Shown one piece after another: positions 1 through 5,632 of a DNA stretch of 7,859 nt. Source of the stretch: a bacterium. GTDB taxonomy: Bacteria > Krumholzibacteriota > Krumholzibacteria > LZORAL124-64-63. The notes beneath the pieces are model-generated. The model searched no databases, was not told the DNA's origin, and saw only the letters and a program-made list of their open reading frames with translations. The stretch covers positions 1 through 7,859 of the forward strand of contig JAASSM010000056.1 of the NCBI GenBank assembly GCA_021767885.1, given 5' to 3'. A program made the translations under genes and the position numbers. How positions within the stretch are numbered: position 1 is the first letter of the stretch; the number at the start of each line of letters is the position of its first letter.

Positions 1-51
1 ACCCTGGGCCGCGTCCTGGCGCCGTGGCCGGGCCTGCCGGAGCTGTCGTGA
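1..51 (+). CDS. C-terminal end of an upstream gene (partial)
   Basis: Frame 1 is open from the window edge to a TGA at 49-51 and encodes 16 residues ending in LPELS. The TGA overlaps the GTG start of the next gene (GTGA, 48-51), an arrangement typical of translationally coupled genes in one operon. The overlap, together with the GGAG that precedes the GTG, is the main reason to believe this is the tail of a real gene. Too little is visible to assign a function. If real, it would be cotranscribed with the lipoprotein gene that follows. Confidence 0.45.
   Translation, partial: TLGRVLAPWPGLPELS
39..42 (+). promoter_or_regulatory. Ribosome binding site choosing the GTG start at 48
   Basis: GGAG lies 5 bases before the GTG at 48. 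An in-frame GTG at 24 has no comparable purine-rich site before it. The GTG at 48 also gives a more compact signal peptide and overlaps the TGA of the upstream frame. Confidence 0.5.
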
Positions 52-1340
52 GCGGCGCCCGGCGACGGCGAGGAGCGGATCGCCGCCGGGGTGGTCCCCT
101 GGCGATCCTGCCACTGGCTGCGGCGGTGCTCGCGCTGCCCTGGCTGGCCGGCTGCGCCACCCACGCCGCGGCGCCCCTGGAGCCGGTCACCGGCGCGCCG
201 CCCGACTCGGTGGTCTCCCGCTGCCTCGACCGCGCCCTGACCATGGATTCGGTCCTGCACCTCTACGGCTGGGCGCTGCGCGACTGGCGGGCCAACCTGG
301 ACCTCATCGCCGAGCTGCGGCCGGCCCTCATCGGCCGTGCCGCCCTGGTCTGGGGCTGGGAGCCGCTGATGCTCCGCAGCCTGACCACGCTGTCGCGGCG
401 CGTGGATCAGATCCACGCCGTCGCGCCCGGCGCCGTGGTGCAGGGTGCCATCTTCGAGTTCGTCACCCGCGACGTGGAGCAGATCGCGGTCCCCGCCCAC
501 GTCCTGGCCGCCTTCGACCAGGCGCCGGCCGCGCGCAACTACGATTACGACGCCATGCTGCCGCTCGGCGCGCCGCCCAGCCAGCACGCGGGCTGGGACC
601 CCGCGCGGGGCGCCACGCCGGACATCTCCCGGCTGGAGACGCGCCTCTGGTTCTACCACCTCGCCACGCTGTACCTCGATGCGGGGCTGGAGGCGATCCA
701 CCTCGGGAGCATCGGCCGCACCGCCACGCACGATCCCGACCTCGCCCACACCGCCGACCTCATCGGCCGGATCCGTGCCCACGCCGCCGCGCACGCACGC
801 CGCGGCTGGGTGCTGCTGGACGCCCACACCCACGGCCTGGTGCGCCACGGCCGCCTGCTGCTGGACTTCCACTCCTGGCCGCTGCGGCCGCGGGAGGTGG
901 GCGATCCCCAGGCCCAGGAGGTGGTGCTGGAGGCGGGCTTCCTGGATGCCATCTACGGCCGCAGTCGCGGGGGCGTCACGCCGTCGGGCCGCTACGTGCG
1001 GCATCAGCGGTACCTGGTGGAGATCGACAACGGCTACGCCGGGGCCACCGCCGGCGGCTGCCAGCTGCCGGAGTGCGTCTGGGGCAGCGACGAGATCACC
1101 TGGTTCGCCAGCCAGCCGGCCCAGCGCCGCGACGCGCTGCTGCGCCGCTTCTGGCGGCGCGTGCCCGAGCTCGATCCGGCGGGGCGCTTCCAGCCGCCGG
1201 CGGTGCGCCCGCTGCAGGCCATGCTCGCGTCCCGCGGCTGCGAGCGCTACGTGGTCCTCGATCCGGGCGACTCGCCCTGTGGCCGCGGGCAGGTGGGCGT
1301 GCTGCGGGAGCTCTGGGGCGTGGCGGAGCTGGAGGATTGA
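48..1340 (+). CDS. Predicted lipoprotein, possibly with a TIM-barrel-like domain, unknown function
   Basis: The 430-residue product starts at GTG 48. Residues 1-36 form a lipoprotein signal peptide: an arginine-rich n-region (RRRR near residue 5), a hydrophobic stretch at about 18-34, and the lipobox LAGC with lipidated Cys36. The mature protein should be anchored to the envelope. The rest is one globular region with alternating helices and short strands and several acidic or histidine clusters: WGWEP near 102, IFEF near 135, NYDYD near 164, LLDAHTHG near 256, LLDFHSWPLR near 271, YLVEIDN near 322 and WGSDEITWF near 345. Acidic and aromatic residues at strand ends, as in LDFH and VEIDN, resemble TIM-barrel hydrolases such as glycoside hydrolases, but I recognise no named family. 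Cysteines at 338, 343, 398 and 411 could form disulfides outside the cytoplasm. The stop codon lies inside the probable -35 of the next gene. The reading frame and lipoprotein call are solid; the fold is an inference. Confidence 0.85.
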   Translation: MSGARRRRGADRRRGGPLAILPLAAAVLALPWLAGCATHAAAPLEPVTGAPPDSVVSRCLDRALTMDSVLHLYGWALRDWRANLDLIAELRPALIGRAALVWGWEPLMLRSLTTLSRRVDQIHAVAPGAVVQGAIFEFVTRDVEQIAVPAHVLAAFDQAPAARNYDYDAMLPLGAPPSQHAGWDPARGATPDISRLETRLWFYHLATLYLDAGLEAIHLGSIGRTATHDPDLAHTADLIGRIRAHAAAHARRGWVLLDAHTHGLVRHGRLLLDFHSWPLRPREVGDPQAQEVVLEAGFLDAIYGRSRGGVTPSGRYVRHQRYLVEIDNGYAGATAGGCQLPECVWGSDEITWFASQPAQRRDALLRRFWRRVPELDPAGRFQPPAVRPLQAMLASRGCERYVVLDPGDSPCGRGQVGVLRELWGVAELED

Positions 1341-1365
1341 TGCGTCCGCGGGGGACCCGTAGATT
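1337..1365 (+). promoter_or_regulatory. Probable sigma-70-type promoter for the FGE-like gene
   Basis: TTGATG (1337-1342) and TAGATT (1360-1365) are separated by 17 bases. The predicted start of transcription is near 1372, giving a leader of about 46 bases before the ATG at 1418. The -35 contains the TGA stop of the preceding lipoprotein gene (1338-1340). The TAGATT box recurs at a similar distance before the DUF2237 gene, which supports a shared -10 type. Confidence 0.5.
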
Positions 1366-1400
1366 CAGGTTCCGGCTGCCGCCCCTCCGCTCGTCGCCCC

Positions 1401-1408
1401 GGAAAGGA
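1401..1408 (+). promoter_or_regulatory. Ribosome binding site choosing the ATG start at 1418
   Basis: GGAAAGGA ends 9 bases before ATG 1418. The same GAAAGG core precedes the genes at 5154 and 5633. A competing in-frame ATG at 1340 has GGAGG 4 bases before it and overlaps the previous stop (TGATG). It would add 26 arginine- and proline-rich residues in front of the signal peptide and would lie upstream of the predicted transcription start, so 1418 is preferred. Confidence 0.6.
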
Positions 1409-1417
1409 CCCACGGCC

Positions 1418-2752
1418 ATGCGCGCGTGGTGCGCCCTGCTGCTCCTCTTCCACTCGCTGTGGCCGGCGTGGTCGTCCGTGGCCGCCGCGGCGGACACGGC
1501 GCCGTCGCCGGCCGGCGATCTCTCTGACCGCGTGCGCTCCGCGCCGCCGGCCTACCTGGCGCCCGGGACCTTCGTCATGGGCGAGGACGGCCTGCTGGAG
1601 GACCCGCACGACGCCCGCCATCGCGTCACCCTCACCCGTCCGTACCTCCTGGCGCGCACCGAGGTGACGGTGGCCGAGTTCGCCGCCTTCGTGCAGGCCA
1701 CCGGCCACGTGACCCTGGCCGAGCAGCTTGGCCGCGCCGGGCGCGGTGGCGTGGCCGCCGCCGACACCATGGCGACCGGGGCGCCCGCGGTGTTCCCCTG
1801 GTGGCGCCGGCCGGGCCGCCTGCAGGGGCCCGACTGGCCGGTGACCCTGGTCAGCTTCCTCGACGCCGTGGCGTATGCCAACTGGCGCAGCCGCCAGGAC
1901 GGCCTGATGCCGGCGTACCGTTTCCTGGGCGACCTGGTCATCTGGGATCGCCATGCCGACGGCTGGCGCCTGCCCACGGAGGCGGAGTGGGAGTACGCCG
2001 CCCGCTGTGGCGGCACGTGCGCCGTACCGCCCGGGGACGACCCCTGGTCCCTCGGCCCGGTGGCCCGCGCGCGCCCCAGCGGCCTGGGGCTGGCCGGGAT
2101 GGTGGACGGGATCATGGAATGGTGCTGGGATGGCCATCGGCCCTACCCGGTCGAGCCACGGGTCGACCCCGTGGTCGCGGTGGACGCCGAGGGCCGCCGG
2201 GTGGTCCGCGGCGCGGGGGTGGCGCGGCGCGAGTGGGCCGGCGAGGACTACGTCTCCGACCTTCTCGGCTTCCGCCTGGCGCGCCGGGCGCCGGGGGCGG
2301 CCGGCGTCGATCCGGTCACCGGCCGGACCGTGGCCGAGCTGCGGGCCATCCAGGCGGAGCTGGCCGCCGCCACGCGCGCACGGTTCGCCGAGGACGTGGT
2401 GGCCGACTCGCTCCGCACGGCCCACCGGCGGGAGCACGAGCGCATGCAGGCGGTGAGCGGGGCCGTCGCGGGGATCGGCCTGGTCACGCTCCTGCTGGGC
2501 GCTGCGGTGGCGGGGACCAGCAGCACCGACGCCATCGATCCCGTCCAGCCCGAGCCCGCGGGCGTGGCCACCGGCCAGACGATGGCCATCGCCGGCGGCG
2601 TGATGCTGGGCATCGGCGTGATCATCCTGGCCATCGCCGGCCCGGATGCCGAGCTGTCCGAGGCGGAGGCCCGCCGGCGCGCGCGGGAGATCCTGCAGCA
2701 GCGGCGGCTCGTCAGCGGCGACCAGGCGGTGGGGCTGGTGGTGCGGTTCTAG
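1418..2752 (+). CDS. FGE/SUMF1-like (formylglycine-generating enzyme fold) membrane protein lacking the catalytic cysteines
   Basis: The product has 444 residues. A Sec signal peptide covers about 1-25 (cleavage near AAAA-DT). Residues about 45-290 match the FGE-sulfatase/SUMF1 domain: GTFVMG at 50-55, a TEVTVAEFAAFV segment at 81-92, WPVTLVSFLDAVAYANW at 140-156, GWRLPTEAEWEYAAR at 182-196, the degenerate GNVWEW equivalent DGIMEW at 230-235, and RVVRGAG at 261-267 leading to LLGFRLARR at 282-290. In true formylglycine-generating enzymes the segment after RGG carries two copper-binding cysteines. Here that stretch (VARREWAGEDYVSD) has none, so sulfatase activation by the classical reaction is unlikely; a binding or structural role is more plausible. 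A charged helical stretch (about 304-345) and two Gly/Ala-rich membrane segments (about 347-367 and 387-407) follow, then a basic tail with ARRRAREILQQRR. The enzyme domain should sit outside the cytoplasmic membrane. It has its own probable promoter and lies downstream of a lipoprotein gene. The family call is strong; the activity is unknown. Confidence 0.88.
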   Translation: MRAWCALLLLFHSLWPAWSSVAAAADTAPSPAGDLSDRVRSAPPAYLAPGTFVMGEDGLLEDPHDARHRVTLTRPYLLARTEVTVAEFAAFVQATGHVTLAEQLGRAGRGGVAAADTMATGAPAVFPWWRRPGRLQGPDWPVTLVSFLDAVAYANWRSRQDGLMPAYRFLGDLVIWDRHADGWRLPTEAEWEYAARCGGTCAVPPGDDPWSLGPVARARPSGLGLAGMVDGIMEWCWDGHRPYPVEPRVDPVVAVDAEGRRVVRGAGVARREWAGEDYVSDLLGFRLARRAPGAAGVDPVTGRTVAELRAIQAELAAATRARFAEDVVADSLRTAHRREHERMQAVSGAVAGIGLVTLLLGAAVAGTSSTDAIDPVQPEPAGVATGQTMAIAGGVMLGIGVIILAIAGPDAELSEAEARRRAREILQQRRLVSGDQAVGLVVRF

Positions 2753-2754
2753 CA

Positions 2755-2815
2755 CGTCCGGAGCCCGGGTCGGGGAGCGGACCGGACGGCGCGGCCCCCG
2801 GGCAGGAGCCGCGCC
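2755..2815. terminator. GC-rich hairpins between convergent genes, possible two-way terminator
   Basis: The 90-bp gap between the converging genes holds two perfect inverted repeats. CGTCCGG (2755-2761) pairs with CCGGACG (2782-2788). GGCGCGGC (2788-2795) pairs with GCCGCGCC (2808-2815) across a 12-base loop. They share base 2788, so they probably cannot both form fully. Position and symmetry suit a terminator serving both strands. Neither side is followed by a run of T, so this is not a textbook Rho-independent terminator. Confidence 0.45.
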
Positions 2816-2842
2816 ATCGCTCGCCTTCGTCGGGGCTGGCGA

Positions 2843-4855
2843 TCAGAGATCGGCCAGCTCGTGGTCGTCCAGCGGGAGCACCTCGTCCGGGTCCACCGAG
2901 GCGTCCGCGGCCGGCGCCGGCGGGGCCGGAGCGCCCGCGCCCTGGCCCGCGGCGCGCGGGCCGCCGGGGCGCTTCACGGAGACCCGCGCCGCCTGCACCG
3001 TGTGCCGGATCCGGGGCGTGGCCTGGCCTCCGTCGGTGGCGGCCACGGCGTCGAGGCCCCCCACGAGGCTGCTCAGCTCGTCCACCATGCGGCGCAGGTC
3101 CTCCGCCTGGCCGGACATCTCCTCGGCCGCGGCGGCGGATTCCTCGCTCACGGTGGCCGTGTTCTGGGTGATCTGATCCATGCGGCCCACCGCCTCGGTG
3201 ACCTGGACCACGCCCTCGGACTGCTCGGCGCTGGCCTGGGCCACCTGACGGATCAGCGCGTCCACCTCGCTGACGCCATCGACCATGCTGGTCAGCAGGC
3301 CGGCCACCTCCCCGTTGGCCGTCACCCCCTCCTGGGCGTTGTCCTGGGACTGGACGATCAGGTCGCTCGTGGTCCGCGCCGCCTCGGCCGACCGTTGCGC
3401 CAGGTTGCGCACCTCCTCGGCCACCACGGCGAAGCCCTTGCCCGCCTCGCCGGCCCGCGCGGCCTCCACCGCGGCGTTCAGCGCCAGCAGGTTGGTCTGG
3501 AAGGCGATCTCGTCGATGGTCTTGATGATGCGCGCGGTCTCGTCGCTGCTGCACTTGATCTTCTCGATGGCCGCGGTCATGCGCTGGACCGCCGCACGGC
3601 CCGATTCGCCGGACTCGCGGACGTCGCCCGTGACCTGCTGCGCCTGCTTCGCGCTCTCGGCGTTCTGCCGGGTCATGGCCGCCATCTCCTGCAGCGAGGC
3701 GGACGTCTCCTGGAGGTTGGCCGCCTGGGTGGTGGAGCCCTCGGCCAGGTTCTGGCTGCTGCTGGCCACCTGCTCGGCGGCCGAGGCCACCTGCTGCGAG
3801 CCGCTGGTCATGCCCTCGACGATGCGCGAGAGCGCCTTGACGATGGCCCGTGAGATCAGCAACGCCATCACGATGCCCACCACCACGGCGATGCCGCAGA
3901 GGATCCAGACCGCGGCCCGGGTCTGCCGGGCGGCCGAGATCATGGCCGCGTCGGTCATGACGTTGTCGTTGGTGGTGGCGATGACCTGATGCAGCAGGTC
4001 CTGGACCTCCGCCATGGCGGGCATGGTCTCGCCGGCGTACACGTTCCCGGCCGCGTGCAGGCCGGCCACCTGGGCATCCTGGTGCACCAGCAGCTCGTCG
4101 ATGCCCGCGAGCACGCGCTCGGCGGCTGGCTCGGTCACCTCGAAGTAGATGCGCTGGGCCCCGGACCAGTCGCCAGCCCGCGCGGCGACCAGGAGCTCCT
4201 CCGCGCTGCGGTGCAGGGTGTCGTGGGGATCGGCGATCTCGCCCAGGATGCGATCGAACTCCCGGTCGCGGGCCCGCAGGGCCGTGGCGTCGCCGTGGTA
4301 CCAGACGCCGAAGCCGCAGCGCCGCGGGTCCATCTCCAGCGCCGCGATCAGCCCGGGGTCCTGGGCGATGAAGGCGTCCTTCACCGCATGGGTCCAGGCC
4401 AGGTGAGCGCTCTTGGCATCGCGCAGGATGTTGCCGGCCGTGCGGTCGGCCGGGCGATACCGGTCGGCGATGGTCTCCGCGCTGCGGTGCAGCCGGGCAT
4501 GCGGCGCCTCGATCTCGCGCAGCACCGCCGCCAGCTCTGGCACCAGGGCCTCGGCCTGCTCGCGGCCCTCGCCGTAATACCACTGGCCGAAGGCGCAGCG
4601 GTGCGGGTCGGTCTCGACGGTGAGCTCGGTGACCTGGTCGTTGTTGATCAGCTCGCTCACCTGGTTGGCCCACACGAGGTGGTCGACCTCGCGCTGGACC
4701 ATCTCGGCCTTGAGCTTGTTGCCGTCGATCACCTCGCCGGCGTTGCCCACGATCTGGCTCACGCCCAGCAGCGAGGCGGCGCCCACCACCGTCAGCAGCA
4801 CCAGCACCGCGGTGAAGCCCAGACCGATGCGCTTCTTGATGCTCCAGTTCCTCAT
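2843..4855 (-). CDS. Methyl-accepting chemotaxis protein with two tandem CZB zinc-binding repeats
   Basis: This 670-residue chemoreceptor should sense a signal through its sensor region and control the CheA kinase through its cytoplasmic tip. TM1 is about 11-32 and TM2 about 314-336. Between them are two CZB-like repeats: H59, C87 (in RCAFGQWY), H119 and H123; then H151, C180 (in RCGFGVWY), H211 and H215. This is the 3-His/1-Cys zinc ligand set, and the two copies have nearly equal spacing. No clear HAMP domain follows TM2; the chain runs from [11 protein letters not shown] directly into the methylated helices (about 350-600). The conserved tip is at 448-488 ([20 protein letters not shown], then [17 protein letters not shown]). 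A Pro/Ala-rich linker and an acidic tail ending in DDHELADL follow; no NWETF-type CheR tether is visible. The start is ATG 4855, with AGGAG 10 bases upstream and a standard MCP opening ([14 protein letters not shown]). A GTG two codons earlier is possible. No che genes are in the window, so it is an orphan receptor. Confidence 0.95.
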   Translation of the reverse strand: MRNWSIKKRIGLGFTAVLVLLTVVGAASLLGVSQIVGNAGEVIDGNKLKAEMVQREVDHLVWANQVSELINNDQVTELTVETDPHRCAFGQWYYGEGREQAEALVPELAAVLREIEAPHARLHRSAETIADRYRPADRTAGNILRDAKSAHLAWTHAVKDAFIAQDPGLIAALEMDPRRCGFGVWYHGDATALRARDREFDRILGEIADPHDTLHRSAEELLVAARAGDWSGAQRIYFEVTEPAAERVLAGIDELLVHQDAQVAGLHAAGNVYAGETMPAMAEVQDLLHQVIATTNDNVMTDAAMISAARQTRAAVWILCGIAVVVGIVMALLISRAIVKALSRIVEGMTSGSQQVASAAEQVASSSQNLAEGSTTQAANLQETSASLQEMAAMTRQNAESAKQAQQVTGDVRESGESGRAAVQRMTAAIEKIKCSSDETARIIKTIDEIAFQTNLLALNAAVEAARAGEAGKGFAVVAEEVRNLAQRSAEAARTTSDLIVQSQDNAQEGVTANGEVAGLLTSMVDGVSEVDALIRQVAQASAEQSEGVVQVTEAVGRMDQITQNTATVSEESAAAAEEMSGQAEDLRRMVDELSSLVGGLDAVAATDGGQATPRIRHTVQAARVSVKRPGGPRAAGQGAGAPAPPAPAADASVDPDEVLPLDDHELADL

Positions 4856-4912
4856 GATCACGACACTCCTGGTTCGAGGCGCCGCGTCCGATTCTCCCGA
4901 CCATGGGGTGCT

Positions 4913-4956
4913 GGCGGTCGCGGTCTCGCTATTTACAGATCGATGCTTCGACCGCC
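4913..4956 (-). promoter_or_regulatory. Inverted repeat at the 5' end of the chemoreceptor leader
   Basis: A perfect 8-base inverted repeat, GGCGGTCG (4913-4920) and CGACCGCC (4949-4956), encloses 28 bases that are unusually AT-rich for this window (around ATTTACAGATCGAT, 4931-4944). If transcription starts near 4961, this forms a stem-loop a few bases into the roughly 105-base leader. It could protect the mRNA, affect elongation, or be a DNA site for a dimeric regulator. I recognise no known riboswitch class. Confidence 0.4.
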
Positions 4957-4959
4957 GAG

Positions 4960-5003
4960 GGTTTTCCCTTAGAGAAAACCGGACCCCCGCCGTCAAGAAA
5001 ACC
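4960..5003 (-). promoter_or_regulatory. Operator-like palindrome over the chemoreceptor -10, plus a third half-site
   Basis: GGTTTTC (4960-4966) and GAAAACC (4974-4980) form a perfect palindrome with a 7-base centre, and that centre contains most of the leftward -10. A further GAAAACC (4997-5003) lies directly against the upstream edge of the -35. The two GAAAACC copies are 23 bp apart, about two helical turns, so bound proteins would face the same side. AT-rich symmetric sites are rare in this sequence. The layout suits a repressor that occludes the promoter. The regulator is not identified. Confidence 0.5.
4968..4996 (-). promoter_or_regulatory. Probable sigma-70-type promoter for the chemoreceptor
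   Basis: On the minus strand, TTGACG (4996-4991) and TCTAAG (4973-4968) are separated by 17 bases, matching consensus at 5 and 4 of 6 positions. The expected transcription start is near 4961. A weaker sigma-28-like reading overlaps it (TAAG, 15 bases, GTCGAAGC), which would be attractive for a chemotaxis gene but matches that consensus less well. Confidence 0.6.
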
Positions 5004-5092
5004 TGGTGATCTGGAGGGTATTCGCCGATCCCGGACGTTCCCGGGCACCCCGGCGAGGACCAGGACATGGCGGCGAGACGGCGAGAACGGAC

Positions 5093-5098
5093 TAGATT
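5093..5098 (+). promoter_or_regulatory. Possible -10 box for the DUF2237 gene
   Basis: TAGATT is identical to the proposed -10 before the FGE-like gene and lies 55 bases before ATG 5154, giving a leader of about 49 bases. No convincing -35 is seen 16-19 bases upstream, where the sequence is GC-rich. Expression may need an activator, or the call may be wrong. Confidence 0.35.
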
Positions 5099-5153
5099 GG
5101 TGGGTGTTGAGCCGCCACCGCCACGACGCCCGTCCCGCGAAAGGCCCTGAGCC

Positions 5154-5549
5154 ATGAGCGAGCAGAAGAACGTCCTGGGCGCCCCGCTCGAGACGTGCAG
5201 CGACCGCCCCCGCACCGGCTTCTACCGCAGCGGCTGCTGCGATACCGGCCCGGACGACCTCGGCCTGCACACCGTCTGCGCCGTGATGACCGGGGAGTTC
5301 CTGGTCTTCAGCCGCGAGCGCGGCAACGATCTCGCCACGCCCAACCCCGTCTGGGGCTTCCCCGGCCTGCGGCCCGGCGACCGCTGGTGCCTCTGCGCCG
5401 CACGCTGGCAGGAGGCGCTGGAGGCGGGCGTGGCGCCGCCGGTGATCCTGGCCGCCACCAACGAGGCCGCCCTCGAGGTGGTCGGGTTCGTGGATCTGCT
5501 GGAGCACGCCATCGACCCGGCGGGCAAGGCGGCCGGCCCGGGCGATTGA
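5154..5549 (+). CDS. DUF2237 family protein
   Basis: The 131-residue protein matches the DUF2237 family over nearly its whole length. The signature runs from NVLG (6-9) through PLETCS (11-16), [17 protein letters not shown] (21-37), HTVCAVMT (39-46), FSRERGNDL (52-60), [17 protein letters not shown] (69-85) to AGVAPPV (91-97). Cysteines 15, 28, 29, 42, 79 and 81 and His39 fall in these conserved stretches, which suggests metal binding or redox chemistry; the family's biochemical function is not known to me. There is no signal peptide or membrane segment, so it should be cytoplasmic. ATG 5154 has GAAAGG 9 bases upstream and the family motif begins at residue 6, so the start is secure. It is divergent from the chemoreceptor gene and shares its 298-bp control region. 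Its stop codon lies inside the -35 of the next gene. Confidence 0.93.
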   Translation: MSEQKNVLGAPLETCSDRPRTGFYRSGCCDTGPDDLGLHTVCAVMTGEFLVFSRERGNDLATPNPVWGFPGLRPGDRWCLCAARWQEALEAGVAPPVILAATNEAALEVVGFVDLLEHAIDPAGKAAGPGD

Positions 5550-5575
5550 CACCACTGCGGCCGGTCCTTTAGGCT
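5546..5575 (+). promoter_or_regulatory. Probable promoter for the DUF3352-like lipoprotein gene
   Basis: A perfect -35 TTGACA (5546-5551) is followed after 18 bases by TAGGCT (5570-5575), which fits the TAnnnT pattern common in GC-rich bacteria. The predicted start near 5582 gives a leader of about 51 bases before ATG 5633. The -35 contains the TGA stop of the DUF2237 gene (5547-5549). Confidence 0.55.
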
Positions 5576-5620
5576 TCGGCGGCCGCCGTGCCGGGATCGC
5601 GGCGGCCGTCCGCCCCCGCC

Positions 5621-5627
5621 GAAAGGA
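5621..5627 (+). promoter_or_regulatory. Ribosome binding site choosing the ATG start at 5633
   Basis: GAAAGGA ends 5 bases before ATG 5633. An in-frame GTG at 5588 would put 15 Pro/Arg-rich residues in front of the signal sequence and lacks a good site. Confidence 0.6.
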
Positions 5628-5632
5628 CCGCC

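Noticed and set aside
1073..1417. Earlier starts for the FGE-like gene, including ATG 1340 with GGAGG before it
   Set aside because: They overlap the lipoprotein gene or add an Arg/Pro-rich extension before the signal peptide. ATG 1418 has GGAAAGGA and lies downstream of the predicted promoter. Some coupled initiation at 1340 cannot be fully excluded.
1247..2755. Minus-strand open frame of 502 codons opposite the FGE-like gene
   Set aside because: It mirrors the FGE-like coding region, has composition typical of an antisense shadow, and has no recognisable motif.
2712..4904. Second minus-strand frame of 730 codons over the chemoreceptor
   Set aside because: It is the shifted frame of the true receptor gene. 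The other minus-strand frame carries all the conserved MCP motifs.
4943..4971. Sigma-28 (flagellar) promoter for the chemoreceptor
   Set aside because: The spacing is right (TAAG, 15 bases, GTCGAAGC), but only about 7 of 12 positions match, and the overlapping sigma-70-type pair matches better.
5030..5045. CCCGG/CCGGG inverted repeat in the divergent spacer
   Set aside because: The stem is only 5 bp, in GC-rich sequence, with no link to either promoter.
4856..5215. Extending the chemoreceptor N-terminus to an upstream start at 5215
   Set aside because: The extra 120 residues have no MCP similarity, would cross the promoter, palindrome and DUF2237 start, and would put a long tail before TM1. 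ATG 4855 has AGGAG before it and a standard MCP opening.
5577..5588. CGGCGGCCGCCG palindrome in the leader of the DUF3352-like gene
   Set aside because: A perfect 12-base palindrome, but made only of G and C in a very GC-rich region where such symmetry is common, with no second copy.
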